A DNA stretch of 8,639 bases, taken from JANRKG01 sp033763635 (GTDB taxonomy: Bacteria; Cyanobacteriota; Cyanobacteriia; GCF-001939115). The position numbers were made by a program, and so were the translations under genes. Shown piece after piece: positions 1 through 6,670 of this stretch. Location of the stretch: NCBI GenBank assembly GCA_033763635.1, contig JANRKG010000245.1:1-8639 (forward strand), written 5' to 3'. The notes under the pieces were generated by a model. The model had not been told where the DNA came from. It saw only the letters and a program-made list of their open reading frames with translations, and searched no databases. How positions within the stretch are numbered: position 1 is the first letter of the stretch; every line of letters starts with the position of its first letter.

Positions 1-1263
1 CTATTGGTGGTGGATGATGATTCGACCGTCCTTGGGACACTTCGAGATTTTTTGCAACCCTGGGGCTTTCATCTCACGACGTTGGAAGACCCCCGCCAAT
101 TCTGGACGACTCTGGAGGCGGTTCTGCCCGATCTGCTGGTCATGGATATTAACATGCCCCATGTGGATGGGATTGAATTGTGTCAGGTGGTTCGCAATGA
201 TCCCCAGTGGAACTGGTTGCCCATCTTATTTTTGACAGCCCAGAGTGATGCAACGACGATTCAACGGGTCTTTGCAGCGGGGGCAGACGACTATATTATT
301 AAGCCGATCGCCGGACCTGAGCTAGTGACTCGCATTCACAACCGTCTGGAGCGGACGAAACTCCTGCGGAGCATGGCGGAAATTGATGCTCTTACGGGAA
401 CGGTAAATCGTCAGAAATCAACCCAAGACTTACAGCGGTTTTTACAATGGGCACACCAGCACCACCATTCCCTCTGTTTGTCGGTGATTGACCTGGATTG
501 TTGCAAGCAGATCAATGAGCGGTATGGTCATGCGGTGGGCGATCGGCTACTCCAGAGAGTGGGTAAAGTCCTGCGCCAACTGTTTCGGGGGGATGATGTG
601 GTGTCCCGGTGGAGTGGGGCGACTTTTGTGGTGGGCATGTACAACATGTCCCGCTGGGATGGGGTGGAACGATTGGCAGAAGCTTTGGAACTGTTGCAGC
701 GAGAAACTCAACAGGAAATGGAAGGATACAGTGGCCCCATCTCTCTGAGTGCAGGAGTCGCAGAATATCCGGCGGATGGATCTGATTTGCAATCCCTCTA
801 TCATGCTGCCCTGCAAGCACTCCGAGGGGCGAAGGAATCGGGTGGAGCGAGAATCTATCCTGTCGGCTGGACTCCCCTAACAACCGAGAATCCTCTGTTT
901 GATCTCGTTTTGATTCAAGCGGGTGAGACGGCTGCGGCATTGCAAGCTGCCCTCATGCTTCGGGGATATCATGTGCAATGGCTACCCGATTTTGAAACCT
1001 TGAAATCTACTTTGGGCAAGGATGGTAAGGGATTACAGGGGCGATTGATTCTGCTTGATACAGAACTTCCGAAACTCAGTACCGAAAAATTCTTGAAACA
1101 ACTCAGTCGTCAGCGGCAATTACAGGGAAAACGGTTGCTGGTTTTTGTGAATCAATCGGAAGTTGCTGAACAGTTTTTACAAAAGGGGGCTTATGATTAT
1201 CTCATTAAACCCTATAAGTTACCCATCCTATTACAACGAGTGCGTCGGGCACTGGAGACGTAA
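1..1263 (+). CDS. REC - degenerate GGDEF - pseudo-REC response regulator (5' partial)
   Basis: The frame is open from base 1 and reads LLVVDDD, the usual first strand of a receiver domain, so the true start lies just upstream of the window. Numbering from the TTG at 4, residues 1-115 form a complete receiver: acidic D4-D6, phosphoacceptor D48, T78 and K100. Residues 123-290 are a GGDEF fold with the substrate-side motif DLD...NERYGHAVGD (163-180). The signature is SGATF (204-208) instead of GG(D/E)EF, so cyclic di-GMP synthesis is unlikely. Residues 298-419 form a second receiver-like domain that keeps D352 and K402, but the metal-binding acidic pair is replaced by Q305-A306. Seen directly: domain order and residue changes. 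Inferred: a cytoplasmic phosphoaccepting regulator that signals by binding or protein contact rather than catalysis. It lies 33 nt upstream of the histidine kinase gene, its probable partner. Confidence 0.88.
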   Translation, partial: LLVVDDDSTVLGTLRDFLQPWGFHLTTLEDPRQFWTTLEAVLPDLLVMDINMPHVDGIELCQVVRNDPQWNWLPILFLTAQSDATTIQRVFAAGADDYIIKPIAGPELVTRIHNRLERTKLLRSMAEIDALTGTVNRQKSTQDLQRFLQWAHQHHHSLCLSVIDLDCCKQINERYGHAVGDRLLQRVGKVLRQLFRGDDVVSRWSGATFVVGMYNMSRWDGVERLAEALELLQRETQQEMEGYSGPISLSAGVAEYPADGSDLQSLYHAALQALRGAKESGGARIYPVGWTPLTTENPLFDLVLIQAGETAAALQAALMLRGYHVQWLPDFETLKSTLGKDGKGLQGRLILLDTELPKLSTEKFLKQLSRQRQLQGKRLLVFVNQSEVAEQFLQKGAYDYLIKPYKLPILLQRVRRALET

Positions 1264-1280
1264 GGCAACTGGTAGGGAAT

Positions 1281-1288
1281 GGAGGGGG
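1281..1288 (+). promoter_or_regulatory. Ribosome binding site for the histidine kinase
   Basis: GGAGGGGG, spaced 8 nt from ATG 1297, favours that start over ATG 1279, whose GGGA is directly adjacent to the start codon. Confidence 0.6.
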
Positions 1289-1296
1289 CAGACTGG

Positions 1297-3195
1297 ATGA
1301 AAGGTGCTCCAAAGCAGTTAGAGCGACGAAGATGGCTACCCCTATTGGCGGGATTGGGAGGGGCGATCGTAACCCTGGCTCTCTGGCAGTTCCTGAGTCG
1401 CTACAAGCAGCAGATTAACTTTCTGGAAGCTCAAGAATTTTGGCTTCCTGAGTTGCTCCTGAGCGTCGGCCTTCTATTTTCTGGCTCGATCGCACGCCTG
1501 ACTTACCTGGTTCTGGTCGCTCGTCAGCAAAACCAGGTGATTGCCCAGAAAAACCAGCATCTCTTGACAGAACTGGCCCGGTATCAGGAGATGCAGTCGG
1601 CCCTGGCAATCAGTGAGCAACAAAATCGGGTGTTGCTGGAATCGATTCCTGATTTAATGATTCGGATGCGGCGGGACGGATTTTATTTGGATTGCAAGCC
1701 TGCCCGTGGCTTTGCGTCTATGCTTCCCCCCCAGGAGTCGGTGGGCAAGAATATTTATGAGATTCTTCCCCAAGAACTGGCGGACCAGCGGATGCGGTTT
1801 GTGCAGGAAGCCCTGGCAACGGGGGAGGTCCAGAGCTACGAGTTTCAGTTAATGATTCAGGGCGAATTGCATCAACAGGAAGCCCGCATTGTGGCGAGTG
1901 GGTCGAATGAGGTACTCGTGATCATTCGCGATATTACCGATCGCCACCAGATTGAGATGGCTCTCGAACGGTTGATGCGTCAGAACGAACTCATTCTAAA
2001 CTCTGCGGGGGAGGGAATTTGTGGTCTGGATTTACAGGGTCGTATCACGTTTATGAACCCCGCTGCCAGTCGGATGTTAGGGTACGAGATTGGGGAATTG
2101 CTGTATCAGACCTTGCATACGGTTGTTCAGCATCACAAATTGGATGGCACTCCCTATTCCATCGAGGAAAGCCCGATTCATAAATCTCTGAGAGAAGGGA
2201 TGGTGCAACATCGCAGTGATGAGGTGTTCTGGCGACGGGATGGTTCTTCGTTTCCAGTAGAATATGTCAGTACGCCGATCCGGGAGAGAGTCAGTGAAGC
2301 TCCCCGCATTACTCAAACAAACTCTCCAAAAGGTGACATCCAGATTGCCGAGGAACTGCATGCTGAAGATGAGATTGTGGGAACGGTGATCGTGTTTCAA
2401 GACATTACGGAACGACGCTCGATCGAGCGCATGAAGGATGAATTTATCTCGGTCGTGAGCCATGAGTTACGAACTCCTCTGACCTCCATCCGGGGGGCAC
2501 TGGGATTGATCGCGACAGGCAAATTAGGGGAATTGAGCGATCGAGGGCAAAACCTGTTGGACATTGCCGTCACCAATGCCGATCGCCTGGTGCGCCTCGT
2601 GAACGACATTCTGGACCTGGAGCGCATTGAGTCCGGGCGGATCACGATGGAGAAGCGATTGCATGATGCGGCGGACTTGATACAACAGACTCGGGCACTG
2701 ATGCAAACCCTGGCAGATAAAGCAGGGGTAGACCTAATCGTTACGCCCCTATCGGTGCCCCTCTGGGTGGATGGCGATCGGATTATTCAAGCACTCACAA
2801 ATCTCTTGAGCAATGCCATCAAATTCTCGAAATCAGGAGATACGATCTGGCTCACTGCCCAGTTGCTTTCCTCTGACTCCCCTGTTCTCAACCCCTCCTC
2901 ACCGATTTCCCCTCCGCCCCAACAACTCCTCCTCTCTGTCCGCGATCAAGGCCGGGGAATTCCTGCTGATAAAATCGAAATTATTTTTGGGCGCTTTCAG
3001 CAGGTCGATGCTTCCGACTCACGGGAAAAAGGAGGGACAGGGCTTGGACTTGCCATTTGTCGTAGCATTGTTCAACAGCACGATGGACGACTGTGGGTTG
3101 AAAGTACATTAGGGGAAGGCAGCACCTTTTACTTTACTCTGCCTGTCTTAAAGGAGAATTCTGGTGACAACGCGACGAATTTTGATTGTGGATGA
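1297..3195 (+). CDS. Membrane sensor histidine kinase, 2 TM - PAS - PAS - HisKA - HATPase
   Basis: This 632-residue protein should autophosphorylate on histidine and pass phosphate to a receiver protein. Two hydrophobic segments (about 13-32 and 49-73) anchor it in a membrane with almost no external loop, so sensing probably happens in the membrane or cytoplasm. A short helical linker leads to two PAS domains (about 102-215 and 224-375). HisKA carries the H-box SHELRTPLTS with H389. The ATPase domain has the N-box NLLSNAIKFS (N506), the G1 box DQGRGIP (from D550) and the G2 box GGTGLGL (579-585). A Pro/Ser-rich insert sits in the ATPase domain at about 524-542. There is no attached receiver, so it is not a hybrid kinase. 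I chose ATG 1297 because GGAGGGGG lies 8 nt upstream; ATG 1279 would add six residues and has a poorly placed ribosome site. The signal sensed cannot be told from sequence. Confidence 0.93.
   Translation: MKGAPKQLERRRWLPLLAGLGGAIVTLALWQFLSRYKQQINFLEAQEFWLPELLLSVGLLFSGSIARLTYLVLVARQQNQVIAQKNQHLLTELARYQEMQSALAISEQQNRVLLESIPDLMIRMRRDGFYLDCKPARGFASMLPPQESVGKNIYEILPQELADQRMRFVQEALATGEVQSYEFQLMIQGELHQQEARIVASGSNEVLVIIRDITDRHQIEMALERLMRQNELILNSAGEGICGLDLQGRITFMNPAASRMLGYEIGELLYQTLHTVVQHHKLDGTPYSIEESPIHKSLREGMVQHRSDEVFWRRDGSSFPVEYVSTPIRERVSEAPRITQTNSPKGDIQIAEELHAEDEIVGTVIVFQDITERRSIERMKDEFISVVSHELRTPLTSIRGALGLIATGKLGELSDRGQNLLDIAVTNADRLVRLVNDILDLERIESGRITMEKRLHDAADLIQQTRALMQTLADKAGVDLIVTPLSVPLWVDGDRIIQALTNLLSNAIKFSKSGDTIWLTAQLLSSDSPVLNPSSPISPPPQQLLLSVRDQGRGIPADKIEIIFGRFQQVDASDSREKGGTGLGLAICRSIVQQHDGRLWVESTLGEGSTFYFTLPVLKENSGDNATNFDCG
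3151..3156 (+). promoter_or_regulatory. Ribosome binding site that fixes a GTG start
   Basis: AAGGAG stands 7 nt before GTG 3164, inside the last codons of the kinase gene. It supports the GTG start and a coupled translation of the response regulator with the kinase. Confidence 0.8.
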
Positions 3196-3538
3196 TGAGG
3201 AAGATATCCGGACGGTCGCCCAGGCGAGTCTGGAAATTATGGGGGATTGGGAGGTGATCACGGCAGCTTCCGGGCAGGAGGGGATCGCGAAGGCAGAGGC
3301 GGATCAACCCGATGTGATTTTACTAGACGTGATGATGCCTGACATTGATGGCCCGACAACCTTTCAACATTTGCAAGCGAATCCCGCTACTGCTCATATC
3401 CCTGTCATTTTGTTAACCGCTAAGGCACAAACGGCTGATCAGCGCAAATTTGCCCAATTGGGAGTCACAGCCGTTTTTGTGAAACCCTTTGATCCCGTCA
3501 CGCTCTCCGACCAACTCGTCGCTGCCCTGGATGGATAG
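3164..3538 (+). CDS. Single-domain CheY-like response regulator
   Basis: This is a stand-alone receiver of 124 residues with every conserved site present: acidic pair D10-D11, phosphoacceptor D55 in LLDVMMPD, T85 in LLTA, and K107 in VKPF. There is no output domain, so it acts either as a phosphate shuttle or sink, or by docking to a target protein. It starts at GTG 3164 and overlaps the kinase gene by 32 nt in another frame, with a near-consensus AAGGAG. That arrangement implies co-expression and makes the kinase the likely phosphodonor. It is the only receiver of the cluster that is both complete and unfused. Confidence 0.92.
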   Translation: MTTRRILIVDDEEDIRTVAQASLEIMGDWEVITAASGQEGIAKAEADQPDVILLDVMMPDIDGPTTFQHLQANPATAHIPVILLTAKAQTADQRKFAQLGVTAVFVKPFDPVTLSDQLVAALDG

Positions 3539-3601
3539 AGAAAAATCTGGGATGCCTTCGCTGCGATTTCATTCGTTCAACCTTCTCAACAATTCGGCAA
3601 A

Positions 3602-4603
3602 ATGGTTCACAATCAAGGTATGAACCAGGTGGACTATCTCCGAATTAGTTTGATCGATCGCTGTAACTTTCGGTGCCAGTATTGCATGCCCGAAGGCAGT
3701 GATCTTCAGTACGTGCTACAACAAAACCTGCTCACCCATCCGGAGTTATTAACACTCCTGCGAGAGGTTTTTATCCCGGTGGGGTTTACCCGGTTTCGCT
3801 TCACGGGAGGCGAACCCTTACTCCGTCCGGGAGTTGTCGATTTAGTGCGGGAAGTGGCATCCCTTCCCCAAACGCAAGATTTGGCAATGACCACTAACGG
3901 GTTTTTGCTGGCAGACCTGGCAGAAGACCTGTACAGGGCTGGATTACGCCGCATCAATATCAGTCTTGATTCTCTCGATCCAGGTATCTTTGACAAAATT
4001 GTGGGGGGACGGCTCCGGTGGCAGCGGGTTTGGGATGGCATTCAGGCCGCCCATCGGGTTGGGTTCACGCCCCTCAAGCTCAATGTAGTTGTGATTCCTG
4101 GGGTGAATGAGCATGAGGTACTGGACCTGGCAGCTTTGAGTCTCGATCGCGAGTGGCATATCCGCTTTATCGAATTCATGCCGATCGGCAATGATGCGCT
4201 GTTCACCGATCGCGGCTGGGTGCCTTCCGAGGAACTACGCCAGCAAATTCGGGAGCGATGGGGACTCAGCGAATCCCAGGTACAGGGGAATGGTCCGGCG
4301 GATGTGTTCCAAATTCCAGGGGCACAAGGAACTTTGGGATTCATCAGTCAAATGTCTGAGTGTTTTTGCGATCGTTGTAATCGCATGCGCCTCTCAGCCG
4401 ATGGGTGGCTGCGTCCCTGTCTTCTGAATGAACAGGGGCAGATCGACCTGCGAACTGCTCTGAGAGAAGGTGTCCCGATCGCGGATCTGCGAGAACAGGT
4501 GCAAACGTTGCTCACTCTCAAGCCCGACATTAATTTCAAACAACGGGACTCCGGTACGTCTGGCGCAACCTATACCCGCACCATGTCCCAAATCGGAGGA
4601 TAG
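3602..4603 (+). CDS. moaA: GTP 3',8-cyclase MoaA (radical SAM, molybdenum cofactor synthesis)
   Basis: MoaA converts GTP to 3',8-cyclo-7,8-dihydro-GTP, the first step of molybdopterin synthesis; in cyanobacteria the cofactor is needed by nitrate reductase. The protein has 333 residues, usual for the family. The N-terminal radical SAM cluster is C21-x3-C25-x2-C28 within RCNFRCQYC. FTGGEPLLR is the SAM-binding GGE motif. The C-terminal 4Fe-4S ligands are C256-x2-C259-x13-C273, and the protein ends in the conserved GG. ATG 3602 has only a weak ribosome site; ATG 3620 (starting MNQVDYLRIS) is an equally good alternative by homology, although AAGG is only 1 nt from it. It follows the response regulator by 63 nt with no terminator seen between, so read-through is possible. 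No other moa gene is in the window. Confidence 0.96.
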   Translation: MVHNQGMNQVDYLRISLIDRCNFRCQYCMPEGSDLQYVLQQNLLTHPELLTLLREVFIPVGFTRFRFTGGEPLLRPGVVDLVREVASLPQTQDLAMTTNGFLLADLAEDLYRAGLRRINISLDSLDPGIFDKIVGGRLRWQRVWDGIQAAHRVGFTPLKLNVVVIPGVNEHEVLDLAALSLDREWHIRFIEFMPIGNDALFTDRGWVPSEELRQQIRERWGLSESQVQGNGPADVFQIPGAQGTLGFISQMSECFCDRCNRMRLSADGWLRPCLLNEQGQIDLRTALREGVPIADLREQVQTLLTLKPDINFKQRDSGTSGATYTRTMSQIGG

Positions 4604-4729
4604 CCACAGTTAATCAAGTATCGGTCACCGGGCTTCGGCTTCGCTCAACCCTCGATTATTTGTTGCCCTCTACCTTTAAAAAACAGGGGTGTAGAAACTA
4701 CACCCCCGACCATTAACCATTGACCGAAA
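4604..4729. other. Convergent spacer between moaA and rpsD
   Basis: It holds a repeat-like segment at 4623-4654, the minus-strand terminator at 4678-4707, and a short heptamer run (ACCATTA ACCATTG ACC) at 4709-4725. I see no gene in it. No U-tract hairpin serves the plus strand, so the end of the moaA transcript is unexplained. Confidence 0.6.
4678..4707 (-). terminator. Intrinsic terminator of rpsD
   Basis: A perfect 9-bp inverted repeat (GGGGTGTAG / CTACACCCC) with a 3-nt loop lies just past the rpsD stop. Read on the minus strand, it is followed by TG and then six T. On the plus strand the hairpin is followed by CGACC, so it would not stop moaA transcripts in the usual way. Confidence 0.8.
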
Positions 4730-5338
4730 TTAAGCCTGTCTGGAGTAGTACTCAACCACCAGCAGTTCGTTCACTTGCAGTGCGACCCACTCGCGCTCAA
4801 TCACCCCATTGACCTTTCCTGTAAGCTTCGTTTTATCGAATTCCAGGTGGCTGGGTAAGTGAGCCAGACCGGGGAATTGCAGGTTTTGTTCCACCAACTG
4901 ACGAGACTTGTCCCGATCGCGAACTGTGATCACATCTCCCGGCTTACAACGATAGCTAGGGATATTTACTCCCCGACCGTTCACCAGAAGATGACCGTGA
5001 TTCACCAACTGACGGGCCGAGGGAATCGTAGGAGCCATCCCCATCCGAAATATCGTATTGTCCAACCGCATTTCCAGCAATTGCAGCAAAACCTGCCCAG
5101 TGGAACCACTGGCGCGACGGGCTTTCCGGACGTAACGCAGCAGTTGCCGTTCTGTGAGGCCGTAGTTAAAGCGCAGCTTCTGCTTCTCTTCGAGTCGTAC
5201 TGCGTATTCTGATTTTTTCTTGCGCTCCTGACCATGTTGACCAGGGGGATAAGCCCGCCTGGGGGTCTTACGAGTTAGGCCAGGGAGATCCCCCAAGCGA
5301 CGGACTACCCGGAGGCGTGGGCCTCTGTATCGTGACAT
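4730..5338 (-). CDS. rpsD: 30S ribosomal protein S4
   Basis: S4 binds 16S rRNA early in assembly of the 30S subunit and helps form the mRNA entry channel. The 202-residue product begins MSRYRGPRLRVVRRLGDLPGL, contains the basic stretch PPGQHGQERKKKSEYAVRL, and has the RNA-binding S4 domain at about 91-150 (EMRLDNTIFRMGMAPTIPSARQLVNHGHLLVNG). It ends VEYYSRQA. The length matches cyanobacterial and plastid S4. GAGGA stands 6 nt before the ATG. The gene is alone rather than in a ribosomal operon, and has its own terminator. Its leader contains consecutive hairpins ending right at the ribosome site, which could mediate autoregulation, as S4 is known to do in other bacteria; that is an inference here. 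Confidence 0.97.
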   Translation of the reverse strand: MSRYRGPRLRVVRRLGDLPGLTRKTPRRAYPPGQHGQERKKKSEYAVRLEEKQKLRFNYGLTERQLLRYVRKARRASGSTGQVLLQLLEMRLDNTIFRMGMAPTIPSARQLVNHGHLLVNGRGVNIPSYRCKPGDVITVRDRDKSRQLVEQNLQFPGLAHLPSHLEFDKTKLTGKVNGVIEREWVALQVNELLVVEYYSRQA

Positions 5339-5563
5339 GTTTGTTCCTCTACTATTTCTAGTGACTGTTAGAAATGGCTCACCTGAAATGAGCCTGGACG
5401 CTTATGAATTTGAGCTTTTGCAATGCCTGAGAAGATCAGGATTCAGGAGAATAGCAACGAAACCATCCCTGCAAAGAAGTCCCAATTCAGTCCAAGGAGA
5501 TCCAGTATAGAGTTTTCTTGCACAATTTGTACAGGAGTCGATCGCAGTCGATAGGATCAAGTT
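5339..5563. promoter_or_regulatory. Divergent rpsD / yidD control region with structured rpsD leader
   Basis: On the minus strand a TATACT -10 candidate (5504-5509) has TGTACA 18 nt upstream, giving an rpsD leader of about 160 nt. That leader holds three hairpins: CCTGA/TCAGG (5426-5440), GGCTCA/TGAGCC (5376-5394) and ATTTCTA/TAGAAAT (5354-5375). The last ends four bases before the GAGGA site. On the plus strand TATAGA (5506-5511) is a possible -10 for yidD that overlaps the rpsD -10; no good -35 is seen for it. Hairpins are seen directly; promoter calls are weak. Confidence 0.4.
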
Positions 5564-5821
5564 ATGAAAAGACTCCTACTGACCTCGATTCGGGGCTACC
5601 AGCGCTTTATCTCTCCGCTCACCCTTCCGGCCTGCCGTTTCCATCCCACCTGTTCCCAATATGCCTGGGAAGCGATCGATCGCTTCGGGGCGCTTCAGGG
5701 TGGGCAGATGGCGATCGCCCGGATTCTCCGCTGTCATCCGTTCCATCCCGGTGGGTATGACCCTGTGCCACCCGTTCCATCGAAGCACCCAAAAAAAATA
5801 GATAAAAAAATAGAGACGTGA
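5564..5821 (+). CDS. yidD: YidD, membrane protein insertion efficiency factor
   Basis: YidD is a small inner-face membrane-associated protein that assists YidC-dependent insertion of membrane proteins. The 85-residue sequence carries the family signature: ISPLTLPACRFHPTCSQYA (16-34, with C24 and C30), then RILRCHPFHPGGYDPVP (53-69, with C57). The N-terminus MKRLLLTSIRGYQRF is a basic amphipathic helix, as usual. AGGA lies 7 nt before the ATG. The tail after residue 70 is lysine-rich and encoded by A8 and A7 tracts (5791-5798, 5804-5810). The gene is not next to rpmH, rnpA or yidC here. Its stop codon lies inside a hairpin that probably terminates the convergent apcF transcript. Confidence 0.95.
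   Translation: MKRLLLTSIRGYQRFISPLTLPACRFHPTCSQYAWEAIDRFGALQGGQMAIARILRCHPFHPGGYDPVPPVPSKHPKKIDKKIET
5669..5686. repeat. 18-bp perfect palindrome built on GATCG words
   Basis: GAAGCGATCGATCGCTTC within the yidD coding region is fully self-complementary. It resembles two overlapping HIP1 cores and encodes E-A-I-D-R-F. Confidence 0.8.
5711..5718. repeat. HIP1 octamer
   Basis: GCGATCGC, the highly iterated palindrome found in many cyanobacterial genomes. It is the only exact copy I found in the window. Confidence 0.85.
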
Positions 5822-5832
5822 GTGATCTCACG
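5804..5832 (-). terminator. Probable terminator of apcF, overlapping the yidD 3' end
   Basis: A 6-bp stem (CGTGAG / CTCACG, 5817-5832) with a 4-nt loop reads on the minus strand into TCTCTATTTTTTT, with a second T8 tract farther on. The T run starts about 5 nt after the stem, which weakens the call. On the plus strand no T run follows. Confidence 0.45.
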
Positions 5833-5845
5833 CCCCTATCGAATC

Positions 5846-5879
5846 AACAATTTTTTCAAACAATTTCTACAAAATTGTT
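5846..5879. repeat. Three AACAATTT words in direct and inverted order
   Basis: AACAATTT occurs at 5846 and 5859, and its complement AAATTGTT at 5872. Two alternative hairpins (9 bp with a 16-nt loop, or 8 bp with a 5-nt loop) can form just after the apcF stop, without a T run directly after. Confidence 0.5.
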
Positions 5880-5889
5880 CTGAAAAACT

Positions 5890-6396
5890 TTAGATATCTT
5901 TCTCTGCCAATTCCCGTGTCATATAGTCAAAGGGTTGATCGATAACGCTGCTATCAATGCCCGCAGCAGCGACCTGTTCCTTCACAATTGTTTTCATGAT
6001 TTGAATCCCCCGTACCGTGGGACCGATGGGCACCCCTAGAGAATTGTAGGTTTCCCGCAGCCCTTCGAGAACCCGTTCGTCCAATACGTCCGTGTCCCCA
6101 GCAACCAGGGCATAGCTGGCATAGCGAAGATAGTAGTCCATATCCCGCAGACAGGCTGCATAGCGACGGGTTGTGTAAGCATTGCCACCGGGACGAATCA
6201 GTTCAGGAACCTCTTCGAACAAGCTGGAGCCTGCTTGTCGGACGATCGCCGCTGCATTGGCATTGATGACACCCGCCGCCTGGACCCGTGCAGCACCACT
6301 CGTGAAATAGGACTTCAGAGTATCGATGGCATCACGGTCTAGATAACGGCCTGTGATGTCGTAGCTTCTAATCAGGCTTGTCACTGCGTCCCGCAT
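5890..6396 (-). CDS. apcF: Allophycocyanin beta-18 subunit ApcF
   Basis: ApcF is a minor beta-type subunit of the phycobilisome core that pairs with the linker ApcE in the terminal emitter, passing energy to photosystem II at the thylakoid surface. The 168-residue product begins MRDAVTSLI and matches the family length. It has the phycobilin cysteine C82 in RRYAACLRDMDYYLRYASYAL, N72 at the position methylated in beta-type phycobiliproteins, the ETYNSLGVPIGPTVRGI block, and the ApcF-like end DQPFDYMTREL. That ending and the NAYTTRR context fit ApcF better than ApcB. I chose the ATG at 6396 because GGAGAG lies 7 nt upstream; a TTG five codons earlier would bury that site. It is alone on its strand, as apcF usually is, apart from the apcABC operon. 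Confidence 0.95.
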   Translation of the reverse strand: MRDAVTSLIRSYDITGRYLDRDAIDTLKSYFTSGAARVQAAGVINANAAAIVRQAGSSLFEEVPELIRPGGNAYTTRRYAACLRDMDYYLRYASYALVAGDTDVLDERVLEGLRETYNSLGVPIGPTVRGIQIMKTIVKEQVAAAGIDSSVIDQPFDYMTRELAEKDI

Positions 6397-6634
6397 GAAA
6401 CAACTCTCCAAGGATTTCTATAGACAATTACTATTGTTCGATTCAGGGTTCAGTTTATCACGGCAAGATCCGCCTTATTCAAGCCAAATCAGCTTTCAGG
6501 GAACTTTTGAGGTGTTAAATTTTGTATCTTTTTAAGGGGCAGGGATGAATCGCAACCAGGTTTATCCCTCAGAAATTTGTCCCCAAAGCTGAAAAATCGC
6601 TTCTCCACATCTTGTCCCTAGAAAGGCTTATTTT

Positions 6635-6648
6635 GTAGTGTAAGATAC
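6635..6648 (+). promoter_or_regulatory. NtcA binding site of glnA
   Basis: GTA-GTGTAAGA-TAC fits the NtcA consensus GTA-N8-TAC exactly, and the flanks extend it to 7-bp complementary arms (TTTTGTA / TACAAAA, 6631-6652 with the same 8-nt centre). It is centred near -41.5 relative to the expected start of transcription, as in class II NtcA-activated promoters, so glnA should rise when nitrogen is limiting (high 2-oxoglutarate). Confidence 0.9.
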
Positions 6649-6670
6649 AAAACGTCAGTTCTTGTATCTT

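Noticed and set aside
512..940. Antisense frame of 142 codons within the first response regulator
   Set aside because: The sequence is rich in Pro, His and Ser as expected from reading the opposite strand of a real gene; no motifs or ribosome site support it.
5518..5760. 80-codon plus-strand frame overlapping yidD
   Set aside because: It is a different frame from the conserved YidD signature and shows no motif of its own.
5890..6411. Earlier TTG start for apcF, adding five residues
   Set aside because: It would place the GGAGAG ribosome site inside the coding region, and known ApcF proteins start MRDAV.
6545..6592. 15-codon frame starting MNRNQVYPSE with AAGGGG upstream
   Set aside because: It is too short to support, lies upstream of the predicted glnA start, and its ATG is inside a hairpin stem. 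There is no evidence of a transcript.
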